Origin: an uncultured Eubacteriales bacterium
GTDB lineage: Bacteria; Bacillota; Clostridia; Lachnospirales; Lachnospiraceae
Assembly (NCBI GenBank): GCA_900313765.1
Contig: OMSN01000127.1
Location: forward strand, 1 to 5,378
Reading direction: 5' to 3'
Length of the DNA stretch: 5,378 bases
Positions 1 to 5,378 of this stretch are shown in pieces (positions within the stretch are counted from its first letter, which is position 1; each line of letters begins with the position of its first letter). The notes under the pieces were generated by a model. That model was not told the DNA's origin, made no database searches, and worked only from the letters and a program-made list of their open reading frames with translations. A program made the position numbers and the translations under genes.

Positions 1-1296
1 TTATCTGGAAGTCTTTGAGATCTCGAGCAGTTTTGCCTTGAGATCCGATTCCATCTTTGCCATCTCAGCTTCCGCCGCAGCTCTTCTGGAGCGGCCTTCT
101 TCCTGGACTTTGAGCACATCGTCCAGAGTAGAGATCAGTTCGGCATTGGTCTTCTTCAGTGTTTCGATATCCACGATACCTCTCTCGGATTCTTTCGCAG
201 TCTCGACTGATGCGGTATGGAGCTGCTCAGCATTCTTCTTCAGGAGCGCATTGGTAAGCTCGGATACTTCATGCTGGGCTTTCGCTGCCTGGTTGGAGTG
301 CTCCACGCCCATGGCGATGACCATCTGGTTCTTCCACAGCGGGATCGTGTTGACGATCGTGGACTGGATCTTCTCTGCCATCAGTGTGTCGGAATCCTGA
401 ACGAGACGGATCTGCGGCCCGGTCTGGATCGCGATCTGGCGGGTCAGCTCCAGATCATGCAGCTTCTTCTCGAAACGGTCGCACAGAGCGCCGAAGTCCT
501 TCGCCTTCTGGGCATCCTGTGCATCGCCGGTCTGTGCCGCCTTCTCCTGAAGCTCCTTCAGCTCATTCGCTCTCACCTCAGCGAGGCGCTTCTTGCCCGC
601 TGCGATATACATGGACAGTTCCTTGAAGTACTGCAGATTGAGATCATACATCTTGTCAAGGGTAGCGACATCCTTCAGCAGCTGGACCTGGTGGCCTTCG
701 AGCACCTGCACGATATCATCGATCGAGGCTTCCGTCTTGTCATACTTCGCCTTCAGGGCGACCAGCTTGTTGCCCTGCTTCTTGAAGAACTTGAAGAATC
801 CCTTATCCTCTTCTTCCACATCGAAGGACTTCAGTTCTGTCACAAGGCCGGAGATCAGCTTGCCGACCTCACCCATGTCCTTGTTCTTGACATTTTCCAG
901 CGCCAGATCTGAGAAATCCGACATCTTCTTCTGGGTTCCGGAGCCATACTGCATGATCGCGTTGGAATCATGAATATCGATCTTCTCGGCAAATGCATCT
1001 ACCTGCGCCTGCTCTTCAGGAGTCAGAGAGATCTCGGGAGCAACGGCAGCTGCCGCGTCAGCGGCGGCGTTGCCGGTAGCACCGGACACTGGCGTCTCTT
1101 CCGCCAGGACATTTTTAGCTTCCTGAACAGCCGCTGCAGCCGCTGCGACAGCACTGTCTGCGGAATCTGCTGCAGGGACATCCGCGGCGGGGGCCTCTTC
1201 CTGGATCTCCGGAGAGCCTTCGTCGCCGAAGGTCAGTGTGATTGGAGCCGGAGCCGGCACGTCTGCATCAAACAGTTTATTATTCTCATCAGCCAT
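1..1296 (-). CDS. telA: TelA family protein (toxic anion resistance family, YaaN-like)
   Basis: A 431-residue soluble protein of the TelA/YaaN family (Pfam PF05816). Residues 1 to about 88 are low-complexity and rich in Ala, Pro, Glu and Asp, including a run of six alanines, and are probably disordered. The family core begins near residue 90 (ISLTPEEQAQVDAF) and is almost all helical. The most diagnostic stretch is residues 293-330, with GPQIRLVQD, then IQSTIVNTIPLWKNQ around Trp321. It is followed by the TN-LL-N segment (348-355), ERGIVDIETL (371-380) and a charged C-terminal coiled coil. There is no signal peptide or membrane segment, so it should be cytoplasmic. The start is the ATG at 1294-1296, because a perfect AGGAGG lies 8 bases upstream; the frame is open 23 codons further but has no comparable site there. 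In B. subtilis yaaN lies beside xpaC; here the two are divergent. The family is associated with tellurite and cell-wall-antibiotic tolerance, but its biochemical activity is not established. Confidence 0.93.
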   Translation of the reverse strand: MADENNKLFDADVPAPAPITLTFGDEGSPEIQEEAPAADVPAADSADSAVAAAAAAVQEAKNVLAEETPVSGATGNAAADAAAAVAPEISLTPEEQAQVDAFAEKIDIHDSNAIMQYGSGTQKKMSDFSDLALENVKNKDMGEVGKLISGLVTELKSFDVEEEDKGFFKFFKKQGNKLVALKAKYDKTEASIDDIVQVLEGHQVQLLKDVATLDKMYDLNLQYFKELSMYIAAGKKRLAEVRANELKELQEKAAQTGDAQDAQKAKDFGALCDRFEKKLHDLELTRQIAIQTGPQIRLVQDSDTLMAEKIQSTIVNTIPLWKNQMVIAMGVEHSNQAAKAQHEVSELTNALLKKNAEQLHTASVETAKESERGIVDIETLKKTNAELISTLDDVLKVQEEGRSRRAAAEAEMAKMESDLKAKLLEISKTSR

Positions 1297-1304
1297 CAAG
1301 ATTA

Positions 1305-1310
1305 CCTCCT
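1305..1310 (-). promoter_or_regulatory. Ribosome binding site of telA
   Basis: On the minus strand this reads AGGAGG, a perfect Shine-Dalgarno core, with 8 bases before the ATG at 1296. It decides the start against the longer reading frame, which extends to 1365. Confidence 0.9.
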
Positions 1311-1336
1311 CATCCTGGTTTGTTGACTTTCTATTT

Positions 1337-1372
1337 ATTTTAATTCCAGAGTGCGGTATGTACAAGTGTCAA
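1337..1372 (-). promoter_or_regulatory. Candidate sigma-A promoter(s) of telA
   Basis: Two overlapping readings are possible on the minus strand. One has a perfect -35 TTGACA at 1367-1372 and, after 18 bases, TGGAAT at 1343-1348 as a mediocre -10. The other has a weaker -35 TTGTAC at 1360-1365 and, after 17 bases, a better -10 TAAAAT at 1337-1342. Either would give a leader of roughly 35-45 bases carrying the AGGAGG site. Which one is used cannot be decided by eye. Confidence 0.55.
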
Positions 1373-1401
1373 TTGCACTGAGCCGCGAATTAGGGCATAA
1401 T
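1373..1401 (+). promoter_or_regulatory. Candidate promoter of the xpaC-family gene
   Basis: TTGCAC at 1373-1378, a 17-base spacer and CATAAT at 1396-1401 form a plausible sigma-A promoter. The -10 matches five of six consensus bases and the -35 matches the leading TTG. Transcription would start near 1407, leaving a leader of about 98 bases before the ATG at 1505. The -35 box directly abuts the TTGACA candidate of telA on the opposite strand. Confidence 0.5.
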
Positions 1402-1403
1402 AC

Positions 1404-1435
1404 TATGATGTAGGGGTGCTGACCCGTACATCATA
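1404..1435 (+). repeat. Inverted repeat at the xpaC transcription start
   Basis: The left arm TATGATGTA (1404-1412) is exactly complementary to the right arm TACATCATA (1427-1435). After one G/G mismatch (1413 and 1426), GGG (1414-1416) pairs with CCC (1423-1425), leaving the six-base loop TGCTGA. That is 12 pairs in 13 positions. It lies just after the candidate -10 box, so it could be a regulator operator or a hairpin at the 5' end of the mRNA. There is no T-run on either side, so it is not an intrinsic terminator. Confidence 0.75.
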
Positions 1436-1464
1436 TTCAGATCATGGAGACATTAAGGTCAACA

Positions 1465-1490
1465 GCACGCACCACAGACAGGTGCGGTGC
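1465..1490 (+). promoter_or_regulatory. Leader hairpin just before the xpaC ribosome binding site
   Basis: GCAC (1465-1468) and GCACC (1469-1473) can pair with GTGC (1487-1490) and GGTGC (1481-1485), with G1486 bulged and a seven-base loop at 1474-1480. The stem is mostly GC and ends five bases before GGGAG at 1496-1500. It may shape access to the ribosome binding site. It also buries the alternative GTG start at 1487. A regulatory function is inferred only from position and pairing. Confidence 0.5.
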
Positions 1491-1495
1491 ACAAT

Positions 1496-1500
1496 GGGAG
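1496..1500 (+). promoter_or_regulatory. Ribosome binding site of the xpaC-family gene
   Basis: GGGAG lies four bases before the ATG at 1505, a short but workable distance. The in-frame GTG at 1487 has only a weak AGG-like element upstream, and an ATG further in at 1532 has none, so 1505 is preferred. Confidence 0.6.
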
Positions 1501-1504
1501 ATAT

Positions 1505-3019
1505 ATGGGCAAGAAGGATGATCTCGACCCGATGGGGGCCGTCAGAAATATAGCAGACCTGGTCAATGAGGCAATCAGTAGCGGGGACTACAGTTCGCTG
1601 AACCGTCAGATCACAGAGGCGCTGAACGAAGCGGCAGATGCCGTACACGACAGCGTCACAGGTGCCGTATTCGGAAACAAGCCGTTCTATAAGACTGAGG
1701 GCGGCAAGACTTATCGTGCCGAATCCGGCAGCAGTTACCAGCAGGCGCAGGAAAAAGCCCGGCATACGGATGGTTTGAAAGAAGCAAGGGATGTCATTAC
1801 GGGAAGCGATGGCGTCGCAAGCCCGGCAGGCGCCTATGTCCAGACGACTCTGGGCGGCATAGGCACCATGCTCTTCTCTCTTCCGATGATAGCGGCCTTC
1901 GCAATGATCGGGGAAGGCGGCGGCATGTTCTTCTTTGCCATCTTCCTTGCGGCAGTGACCGCGGTCAGTGGATGGAACCTGTTCAAGGGGCTCAGGAAGC
2001 TTGGCATGATGAAACGTGCCCGCAAGGTTCTGAAGATGATGGAGAACCGGGATACCATCACCGTGCGGGAGATCGCATCTGCATTCGGCAAGGACGAAAA
2101 ATGGATCGCGGATGATCTGCAGAATATGATGCGGGAAGGTGTCTTTACCGGCAAGGCTTACATGGACAAGGAAGAGACCGCCTTCATGACCAGCCATGCC
2201 GCCTATGAGCAGTATCTGGCGACGATGAAGGACTATGAAGAGCGCAGGAAGGCGCAGGGCGGCAGCACACAGAGTGTGTTCAAGGATTCAGATCTGAAGG
2301 AATACCGCAAGATGGAAGAAGCCATCGATGCACGCGAGAAGAGCGACGCGAAGAAGGCAGCCCGTCTGAGCAGGGAGATGCAGGAGATGGTAGAGGAAGG
2401 AAAAGCCTTCATCGCCCACATCCACCAGAAAAATGAAGAGATCCCGGGAGAGGAATTCACACAGAAGCTCAACCGCCTTGAGAAGATCGTAACCAACATA
2501 TTTGACCGTGTGGAAGAAGCTCCGGACAGCGCGCCGGATATGCACCGCCTGATGAAGTACTATCTGCCCACCACACAGAAACTGGTAGATACGTATGCAA
2601 CCCTGGACCGCCAGAGCGTGCAGGGAACCAACATCGAGAATGCGAAGCGTGAGATCGAGGATTCCCTGGATACGATCAACGATGCCTTTGAGAAGTTCCT
2701 GGATTCCTTCTACCAGACCACCGCATGGGATGTATCCAGTGACATCTCTGTCATGGGACAGATGATGGCACAGGACGGACTTACCGGCGGAAATGACTTC
2801 TCCACTGCGCCGAAGAAACCTTCATCCTCCGGCGTGGCCGGTTCTGCAGACATGGCGGGAACAGCAGCATCCGCAGGAAGCGCAGCGGCATCTGCAGGAA
2901 GCGCAGCGGCACCCGCATCAGGCGCAGCAGCCGTATCCGCTTCAGGTGCAGCAGCGGCGGCAGCACCTGCAGGAGCTGCGGCAGCAGGCGCTTTTGCCCA
3001 GGCTGAAGAAAAGATTTGA
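1505..3019 (+). CDS. xpaC: XpaC family membrane protein (5-bromo-4-chloroindolyl phosphate hydrolysis family)
   Basis: A 504-residue protein of the XpaC-type family (PF10112). Residues 1-60 are an amphipathic region (AVRNIADLVNEAI). Two hydrophobic segments at about 116-136 and 140-158 form a membrane hairpin around a Gly/Glu turn. Residues 169-230 resemble a winged helix (TVREIASAFGKDEKWIADDL, then MMREGVF). Residues 270-420 are the helical XpaC core, with KYYLPTTQKLVDTY near 351-364. The tail from about 437 to 504 is almost entirely Ala, Ser, Gly and Pro and contains a tandem duplication. The family is named for indolyl-phosphate hydrolysis in Bacillus, but no phosphatase motif is visible and enzymatic activity should not be assumed. 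It is divergent from telA, its usual genomic partner. The start choice (1505 rather than GTG 1487) is moderately sure; the family call is firm from residue 100 to 430. Confidence 0.85.
   Translation: MGKKDDLDPMGAVRNIADLVNEAISSGDYSSLNRQITEALNEAADAVHDSVTGAVFGNKPFYKTEGGKTYRAESGSSYQQAQEKARHTDGLKEARDVITGSDGVASPAGAYVQTTLGGIGTMLFSLPMIAAFAMIGEGGGMFFFAIFLAAVTAVSGWNLFKGLRKLGMMKRARKVLKMMENRDTITVREIASAFGKDEKWIADDLQNMMREGVFTGKAYMDKEETAFMTSHAAYEQYLATMKDYEERRKAQGGSTQSVFKDSDLKEYRKMEEAIDAREKSDAKKAARLSREMQEMVEEGKAFIAHIHQKNEEIPGEEFTQKLNRLEKIVTNIFDRVEEAPDSAPDMHRLMKYYLPTTQKLVDTYATLDRQSVQGTNIENAKREIEDSLDTINDAFEKFLDSFYQTTAWDVSSDISVMGQMMAQDGLTGGNDFSTAPKKPSSSGVAGSADMAGTAASAGSAAASAGSAAAPASGAAAVSASGAAAAAAPAGAAAAGAFAQAEEKI
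2870..2911 (+). repeat. Tandem 21-bp duplication in the Ala-rich tail of XpaC
   Basis: Two adjacent in-frame 21-base copies (2870-2890 and 2891-2911) differ at one base, the third position of the first codon (TCC versus TCT). Each encodes Ser-Ala-Gly-Ser-Ala-Ala-Ala (residues 456-462 and 463-469). The near identity at DNA level suggests a recent slippage duplication inside a low-complexity region. Confidence 0.85.
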
Positions 3020-3044
3020 TTGAATCCCTGTTTCGCAGTATAAT
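3016..3044 (+). promoter_or_regulatory. Candidate promoter of the zinc-ribbon membrane protein gene
   Basis: TTGATT (3016-3021), a 17-base spacer and a perfect TATAAT (3039-3044) form a good sigma-A promoter whose -35 box overlaps the xpaC stop codon. Initiation near 3051 leaves a leader of about 29 bases that includes the GGGAG site. There is no terminator between the two genes, so read-through from xpaC is also likely. Confidence 0.65.
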
Positions 3045-3067
3045 AGCGCGTAGTATGTTATAATCCC

Positions 3068-3072
3068 GGGAG
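3068..3072 (+). promoter_or_regulatory. Ribosome binding site of the zinc-ribbon gene
   Basis: GGGAG with seven bases before the ATG at 3080 supports this start, which also places the first zinc-binding cysteine at residue 4. Confidence 0.8.
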
Positions 3073-3079
3073 ATTAATT

Positions 3080-4426
3080 ATGAAAAGATGTATGTATTGC
3101 GGACATGAGAATGATGATGCAGCAGCAACCTGTTCCGTCTGCGGTAATAAACTGGGGGTTTCCATCCCGACAGTAGACAGTGTAGTGGAAGAAGTTTCAC
3201 TGGATGAGGCTTCCGAAACACCGGAAGAGACTCCTGCTGTGGAGCCGGAAGTTTCCGCTGAACAGGATGATGAAGCCATGGTGACACAGGAGCCGGCATT
3301 TGCAGGGCAGACACCGGTGAATGAGCAGTTCGGAGAGACAACACCTGCAGGACAGTTTTCGGAGGAGCAGGCGGTGCCGCAGGGCAATGACACCCCCGGC
3401 TATGGCGAGGACTGGAGGCAGGATGTCGGCAGAGGCCAGACCTATGGCGCCCGCAGGCAGTATGAAGCAAAACGGGATACCGCCGGCGAAGGAAGACCGG
3501 TTCGTGACCAGTATGGCAGTGCCGGATACGGATACCGCCAGGGCCAGGGACAAGCGCCCCAGGGAAGGGATTACGGAAGACGTGAATCCACAGGCGGAAG
3601 CAAGGCCTTCATGGTACGCGCACGCAAGAGAGTCAAGTCGGTGTCTTTCTTCCTGATGTCACTGTTCTTTACAGCGATGCTGGGACTGAACGTCTACAAT
3701 ATCTACTGCGGCAACGCACTTCGCAATATCAAGGAAGCGGACACGATGCTGGCCAATATCCTCGGCGGGACCGGGAGGAACTTCATCACGCAGATGATCT
3801 CCGAGCTGGCTTCCCAGCTGGTATCGATGGTGGTCAACGTCCAGAGCATTGTGGCTCAGCTTGGAGCGACCGTTGAACTGGGCATCGTAGTGGTCGTTCT
3901 GGTTCCGAACGTACTCTTCTGTCTCGGACTGTGGCTGATGTTCTTCCGGACGGATACCAAGCGCAGACAGTTCCCGATGGGCGGATATACCCTTGCCAGA
4001 GTCATGATGATCCTCAAGTTCATCATCGCATGTCTGGTGCTTGCAATCGGTCTGGTGATTGCAGTCTATTTCGTCGTCGTAAGTGCGCAGGGATCTTCGT
4101 CATCGATTGATTCCTCACTGGTACAGGGGATTATTGTATTGATCGTTATGATCATTCTGTCCGTGTTTGTGGTGATGTATTACATCCAGTGGATGTTCTG
4201 CCTGAAGGTTGTCAAGGTCAATGCGAAGACCGGAGCAGACCCCGGAAGAATGCCCGGATTCCTGGTATTCCTCTCTCTGCTGTGTGTGGCGGCATGTGTG
4301 CTTATGATGATCCCCATGGCTTCGAATGACTATGTCGGACTGGCAGCACGCGGAGCAGCGGCAGGATATTTCTTCTTCTCAGGTCTGTGGGTACTGATCT
4401 ACAAACTTACGGTAAAGCGCGGCTGA
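3080..4426 (+). CDS. Zinc-ribbon multi-pass membrane protein of unknown function
   Basis: A 448-residue protein with three parts. Residues 1-26 form a compact zinc ribbon with Cys4, Cys7, Cys18 and Cys21 as CxxC pairs (CMYC and CSVC). Residues 27 to about 180 are a long disordered linker, first acidic (many Glu, Asp, Thr, Val), then rich in Gly, Gln, Arg and Tyr (GYGYRQGQGQ). A basic stretch (RARKRVK) precedes the membrane part. Hydrophobic segments lie at about 188-209, 267-289, 312-334, 350-371, 394-413 and 420-441, giving about six membrane spans. The loop between the first two spans is the longest, about 57 residues. By the positive-inside rule the zinc ribbon and linker should be cytoplasmic. 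I do not recognise a named family beyond the generic N-terminal zinc-ribbon domain common in Bacillota membrane proteins, and no enzyme motif is visible. It lies 60 bp after xpaC in the same direction and is closed by a terminator. Confidence 0.85.
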   Translation: MKRCMYCGHENDDAAATCSVCGNKLGVSIPTVDSVVEEVSLDEASETPEETPAVEPEVSAEQDDEAMVTQEPAFAGQTPVNEQFGETTPAGQFSEEQAVPQGNDTPGYGEDWRQDVGRGQTYGARRQYEAKRDTAGEGRPVRDQYGSAGYGYRQGQGQAPQGRDYGRRESTGGSKAFMVRARKRVKSVSFFLMSLFFTAMLGLNVYNIYCGNALRNIKEADTMLANILGGTGRNFITQMISELASQLVSMVVNVQSIVAQLGATVELGIVVVVLVPNVLFCLGLWLMFFRTDTKRRQFPMGGYTLARVMMILKFIIACLVLAIGLVIAVYFVVVSAQGSSSSIDSSLVQGIIVLIVMIILSVFVVMYYIQWMFCLKVVKVNAKTGADPGRMPGFLVFLSLLCVAACVLMMIPMASNDYVGLAARGAAAGYFFFSGLWVLIYKLTVKRG

Positions 4427-4470
4427 TGATCCGCTGCCTGCCGTGTGCAGAATCATGATAGAGATAAGAC

Positions 4471-4501
4471 GAAAAGCCGGGCATAGTCCCGGCTTTTCTT
4501 T
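4471..4501 (+). terminator. Intrinsic terminator after the xpaC / zinc-ribbon unit
   Basis: GAAAAGCCGGG (4471-4481) pairs perfectly with CCCGGCTTTTC (4488-4498) around the six-base loop CATAGT, and the 3' arm with its flank supplies the T-rich tail. It starts 45 bases after the stop codon at 4426. The A-run on the 5' arm would also give a T-run on the opposite strand, so it could act in both directions, but no minus-strand gene ends here. Confidence 0.92.
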
Positions 4502-4566
4502 CCGAAAGCAGGCAGGAAGAACATTTCCATCATAAAGTCTTAACAAAGATTTCCCCGCAATCAACG

Positions 4567-4595
4567 GTGACTGGCCGGATGAAGAATGTTATAGT
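4567..4595 (+). promoter_or_regulatory. Extended -10 promoter of the downstream envelope gene
   Basis: GTGACT (4567-4572, keeping the TGAC core of the -35), a 17-base spacer and TATAGT (4590-4595), preceded by TG at 4587-4588, make an extended -10 promoter. Transcription would begin near 4602, with a leader of about 46 bases. Its place just after the terminator supports a separate transcription unit. Confidence 0.7.
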
Positions 4596-4634
4596 GTACC
4601 TGCCGGTAAAATGCGGCTGTTTATAAAAATATAC

Positions 4635-4639
4635 AGGAG
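4635..4639 (+). promoter_or_regulatory. Ribosome binding site deciding a GTG start
   Basis: AGGAG lies eight bases before GTG at 4648-4650. No ATG near this position is in frame with the long open frame, so this site sets the start. An in-frame TAA at 4624 rules out starts further upstream. Confidence 0.85.
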
Positions 4640-4647
4640 ACATAAAA

Positions 4648-5378
4648 GTGGGTAAGGTAATAAAGTGGTGCCTTGGGATCTGTGCGGCACTCGTAGTTGC
4701 ACTCATTGTGATTGTGTGCATATATCTTGGAAAAGAATGGAACCGCACGACTTATTTTAAAAATACGACGATCGACGGGTATGACGTATCGGAAATGACA
4801 CCGGATGAGGTGGTTCCGATCCTGAAGAATGCCTTTACTGCGGCATCCGTCTCACTGAAAGAGGGAGACAGGGAAGAAGCAGTATGGTCCCTGGAAGATC
4901 TGGGGTATACCGTGGATGAGGCCGCGCTCAAAACGGCGGCAAATGAAGCCATGCAGAAGCAGAAGAGCTCGATCCCGGTGCTTATCGATTCCATGATGAA
5001 CGGGAATGCTTTTGAGATCGAAGTACCGTTCCTGAAGAATGCCGGCGCGCTGGCATCTGCCGTTACGGTCTCTGCGCTGGCGGATGAGCGTATCGCCAAT
5101 AAAAACGCGGAGATGACCTACGACAAGGAATCGAAGACTTACTCGATCATCCCTGAGATTCAGGGAACCCAGCTCAATGATGCGGACATCCAGCACCTCG
5201 TCCAGCTGGCGGTCGACGATGTGATCGGCGGAACTACTCCTGAAGAAGACATTACAGTACAGGTTCCACAGGAAATGTCTCTGGTTCCGGATGTTCTGTC
5301 GACGGATGCGGAACTGAATATGAAGGTCAACACCTACAACGCCTATGACAAAGCTGTCATCACGTATGTGTTCGGTGA
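4648..5378 (+). CDS. Probable L,D-transpeptidase with peptidoglycan-binding N-terminus (partial, 3' end outside window)
   Basis: The frame is open from GTG 4648 to the window end: 243 codons plus two bases, no stop, so the C-terminus is missing. Residues 1-7 are short and basic (VGKVIKW) and residues 8-27 are a strongly hydrophobic segment, a signal anchor putting the rest outside the cell. The next stretch (IDGYDVSEMTPDEV, residues 42-55) is the short motif found after the membrane anchor of PG_binding_4 (PF12229) proteins such as Bacillota YkuD-type L,D-transpeptidases and VanW-family proteins. The region to about 220 has the expected alternating helix and strand character, and the last residues (AVITYVFG) resemble the strand leading into the next domain of such L,D-transpeptidases. 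The catalytic Cys/His motif, if present, would lie beyond the window. The likely role is peptidoglycan cross-linking. A VanW-type or non-catalytic PG-binding protein is the main alternative. Confidence 0.75.
   Translation, partial: MGKVIKWCLGICAALVVALIVIVCIYLGKEWNRTTYFKNTTIDGYDVSEMTPDEVVPILKNAFTAASVSLKEGDREEAVWSLEDLGYTVDEAALKTAANEAMQKQKSSIPVLIDSMMNGNAFEIEVPFLKNAGALASAVTVSALADERIANKNAEMTYDKESKTYSIIPEIQGTQLNDADIQHLVQLAVDDVIGGTTPEEDITVQVPQEMSLVPDVLSTDAELNMKVNTYNAYDKAVITYVFG

Noticed and set aside
217..912. Long open frame on the plus strand opposite telA (231 codons)
   Set aside because: It is antisense to a gene with strong family similarity, lacks a Shine-Dalgarno site, and its Leu/Arg/Asp-rich translation is what codon bias on the other strand produces.
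1404..1435. Inverted repeat as a transcription terminator of telA or of an upstream transcript
   Set aside because: No run of T follows on either strand, and it lies upstream of both divergent genes.
1487..1489. GTG as an earlier start of the xpaC-family gene
   Set aside because: It lies inside the predicted leader hairpin and has only a weak upstream AGG; the ATG at 1505 with GGGAG is better, although its spacing is short.
1442..2197. Long open frame on the minus strand across the xpaC N-terminus and leader (251 codons)
   Set aside because: The translation is rich in His, Cys and Arg with no recognisable domain, and it overlaps the well-supported XpaC membrane hairpin in antisense.
2793..3023. 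Gln/Arg/His-rich open frame overlapping the XpaC tail
   Set aside because: It is an alternative reading of GCA/GCG-rich repeats and has no start signal.
4434..4515. Eight-base inverted repeat CTGCCTGC (4434-4441) / GCAGGCAG (4508-4515) flanking the terminator
   Set aside because: The arms are 66 bases apart and short; the strong local terminator stem between them explains the structure, so the outer pairing is probably chance.

Overview
This window looks like chromosomal DNA of a Gram-positive Bacillota, probably a Clostridia- or Erysipelotrichia-type gut or anaerobic lineage. The grounds are near-consensus Shine-Dalgarno sites (AGGAGG, AGGAG, GGGAG), sigma-A-type promoters, and the gene content: TelA, an XpaC-family protein, a zinc-ribbon membrane protein and the start of an envelope protein resembling a peptidoglycan-binding L,D-transpeptidase. 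Base composition is balanced to slightly GC-rich. The lineage below phylum is a guess. I see no mobile element, phage gene, RNA gene or CRISPR array.

Layout: telA (1-1296, minus strand) is complete and its stop codon is the first three bases of the window. A 208-bp divergent intergenic region (1297-1504) separates it from an xpaC-family gene (1505-3019, plus). That region holds two facing promoters whose candidate -35 boxes abut, a near-perfect inverted repeat at the expected transcription start of xpaC, and a GC-rich hairpin just before the xpaC ribosome binding site. After a 60-bp gap with its own promoter comes a 448-residue protein with a zinc ribbon, a disordered linker and about six membrane segments (3080-4426, plus). 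A clear intrinsic terminator (4471-4501) closes this unit. A fresh promoter and Shine-Dalgarno site then lead into a GTG-started gene (4648 onward) that runs off the right end. Its visible part is a signal anchor plus the N-terminal region typical of L,D-transpeptidases with PG_binding_4-like domains.

How the genes may fit together: TelA and XpaC are neighbours in Bacillus subtilis (yaaN and xpaC), and both are widespread in Bacillota without a settled molecular function; TelA homologues have been linked to tellurite and cell-wall-antibiotic tolerance. Here the pair is divergent, and each protein carries an unusual Ala-rich low-complexity extension (TelA at its N-terminus, XpaC at its C-terminus). 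With a membrane zinc-ribbon protein in the same transcriptional run and a cell-wall enzyme downstream, an envelope-maintenance or envelope-stress role is a reasonable inference, but nothing in the sequence proves it. The least explained parts are the divergent control region and the zinc-ribbon membrane protein.
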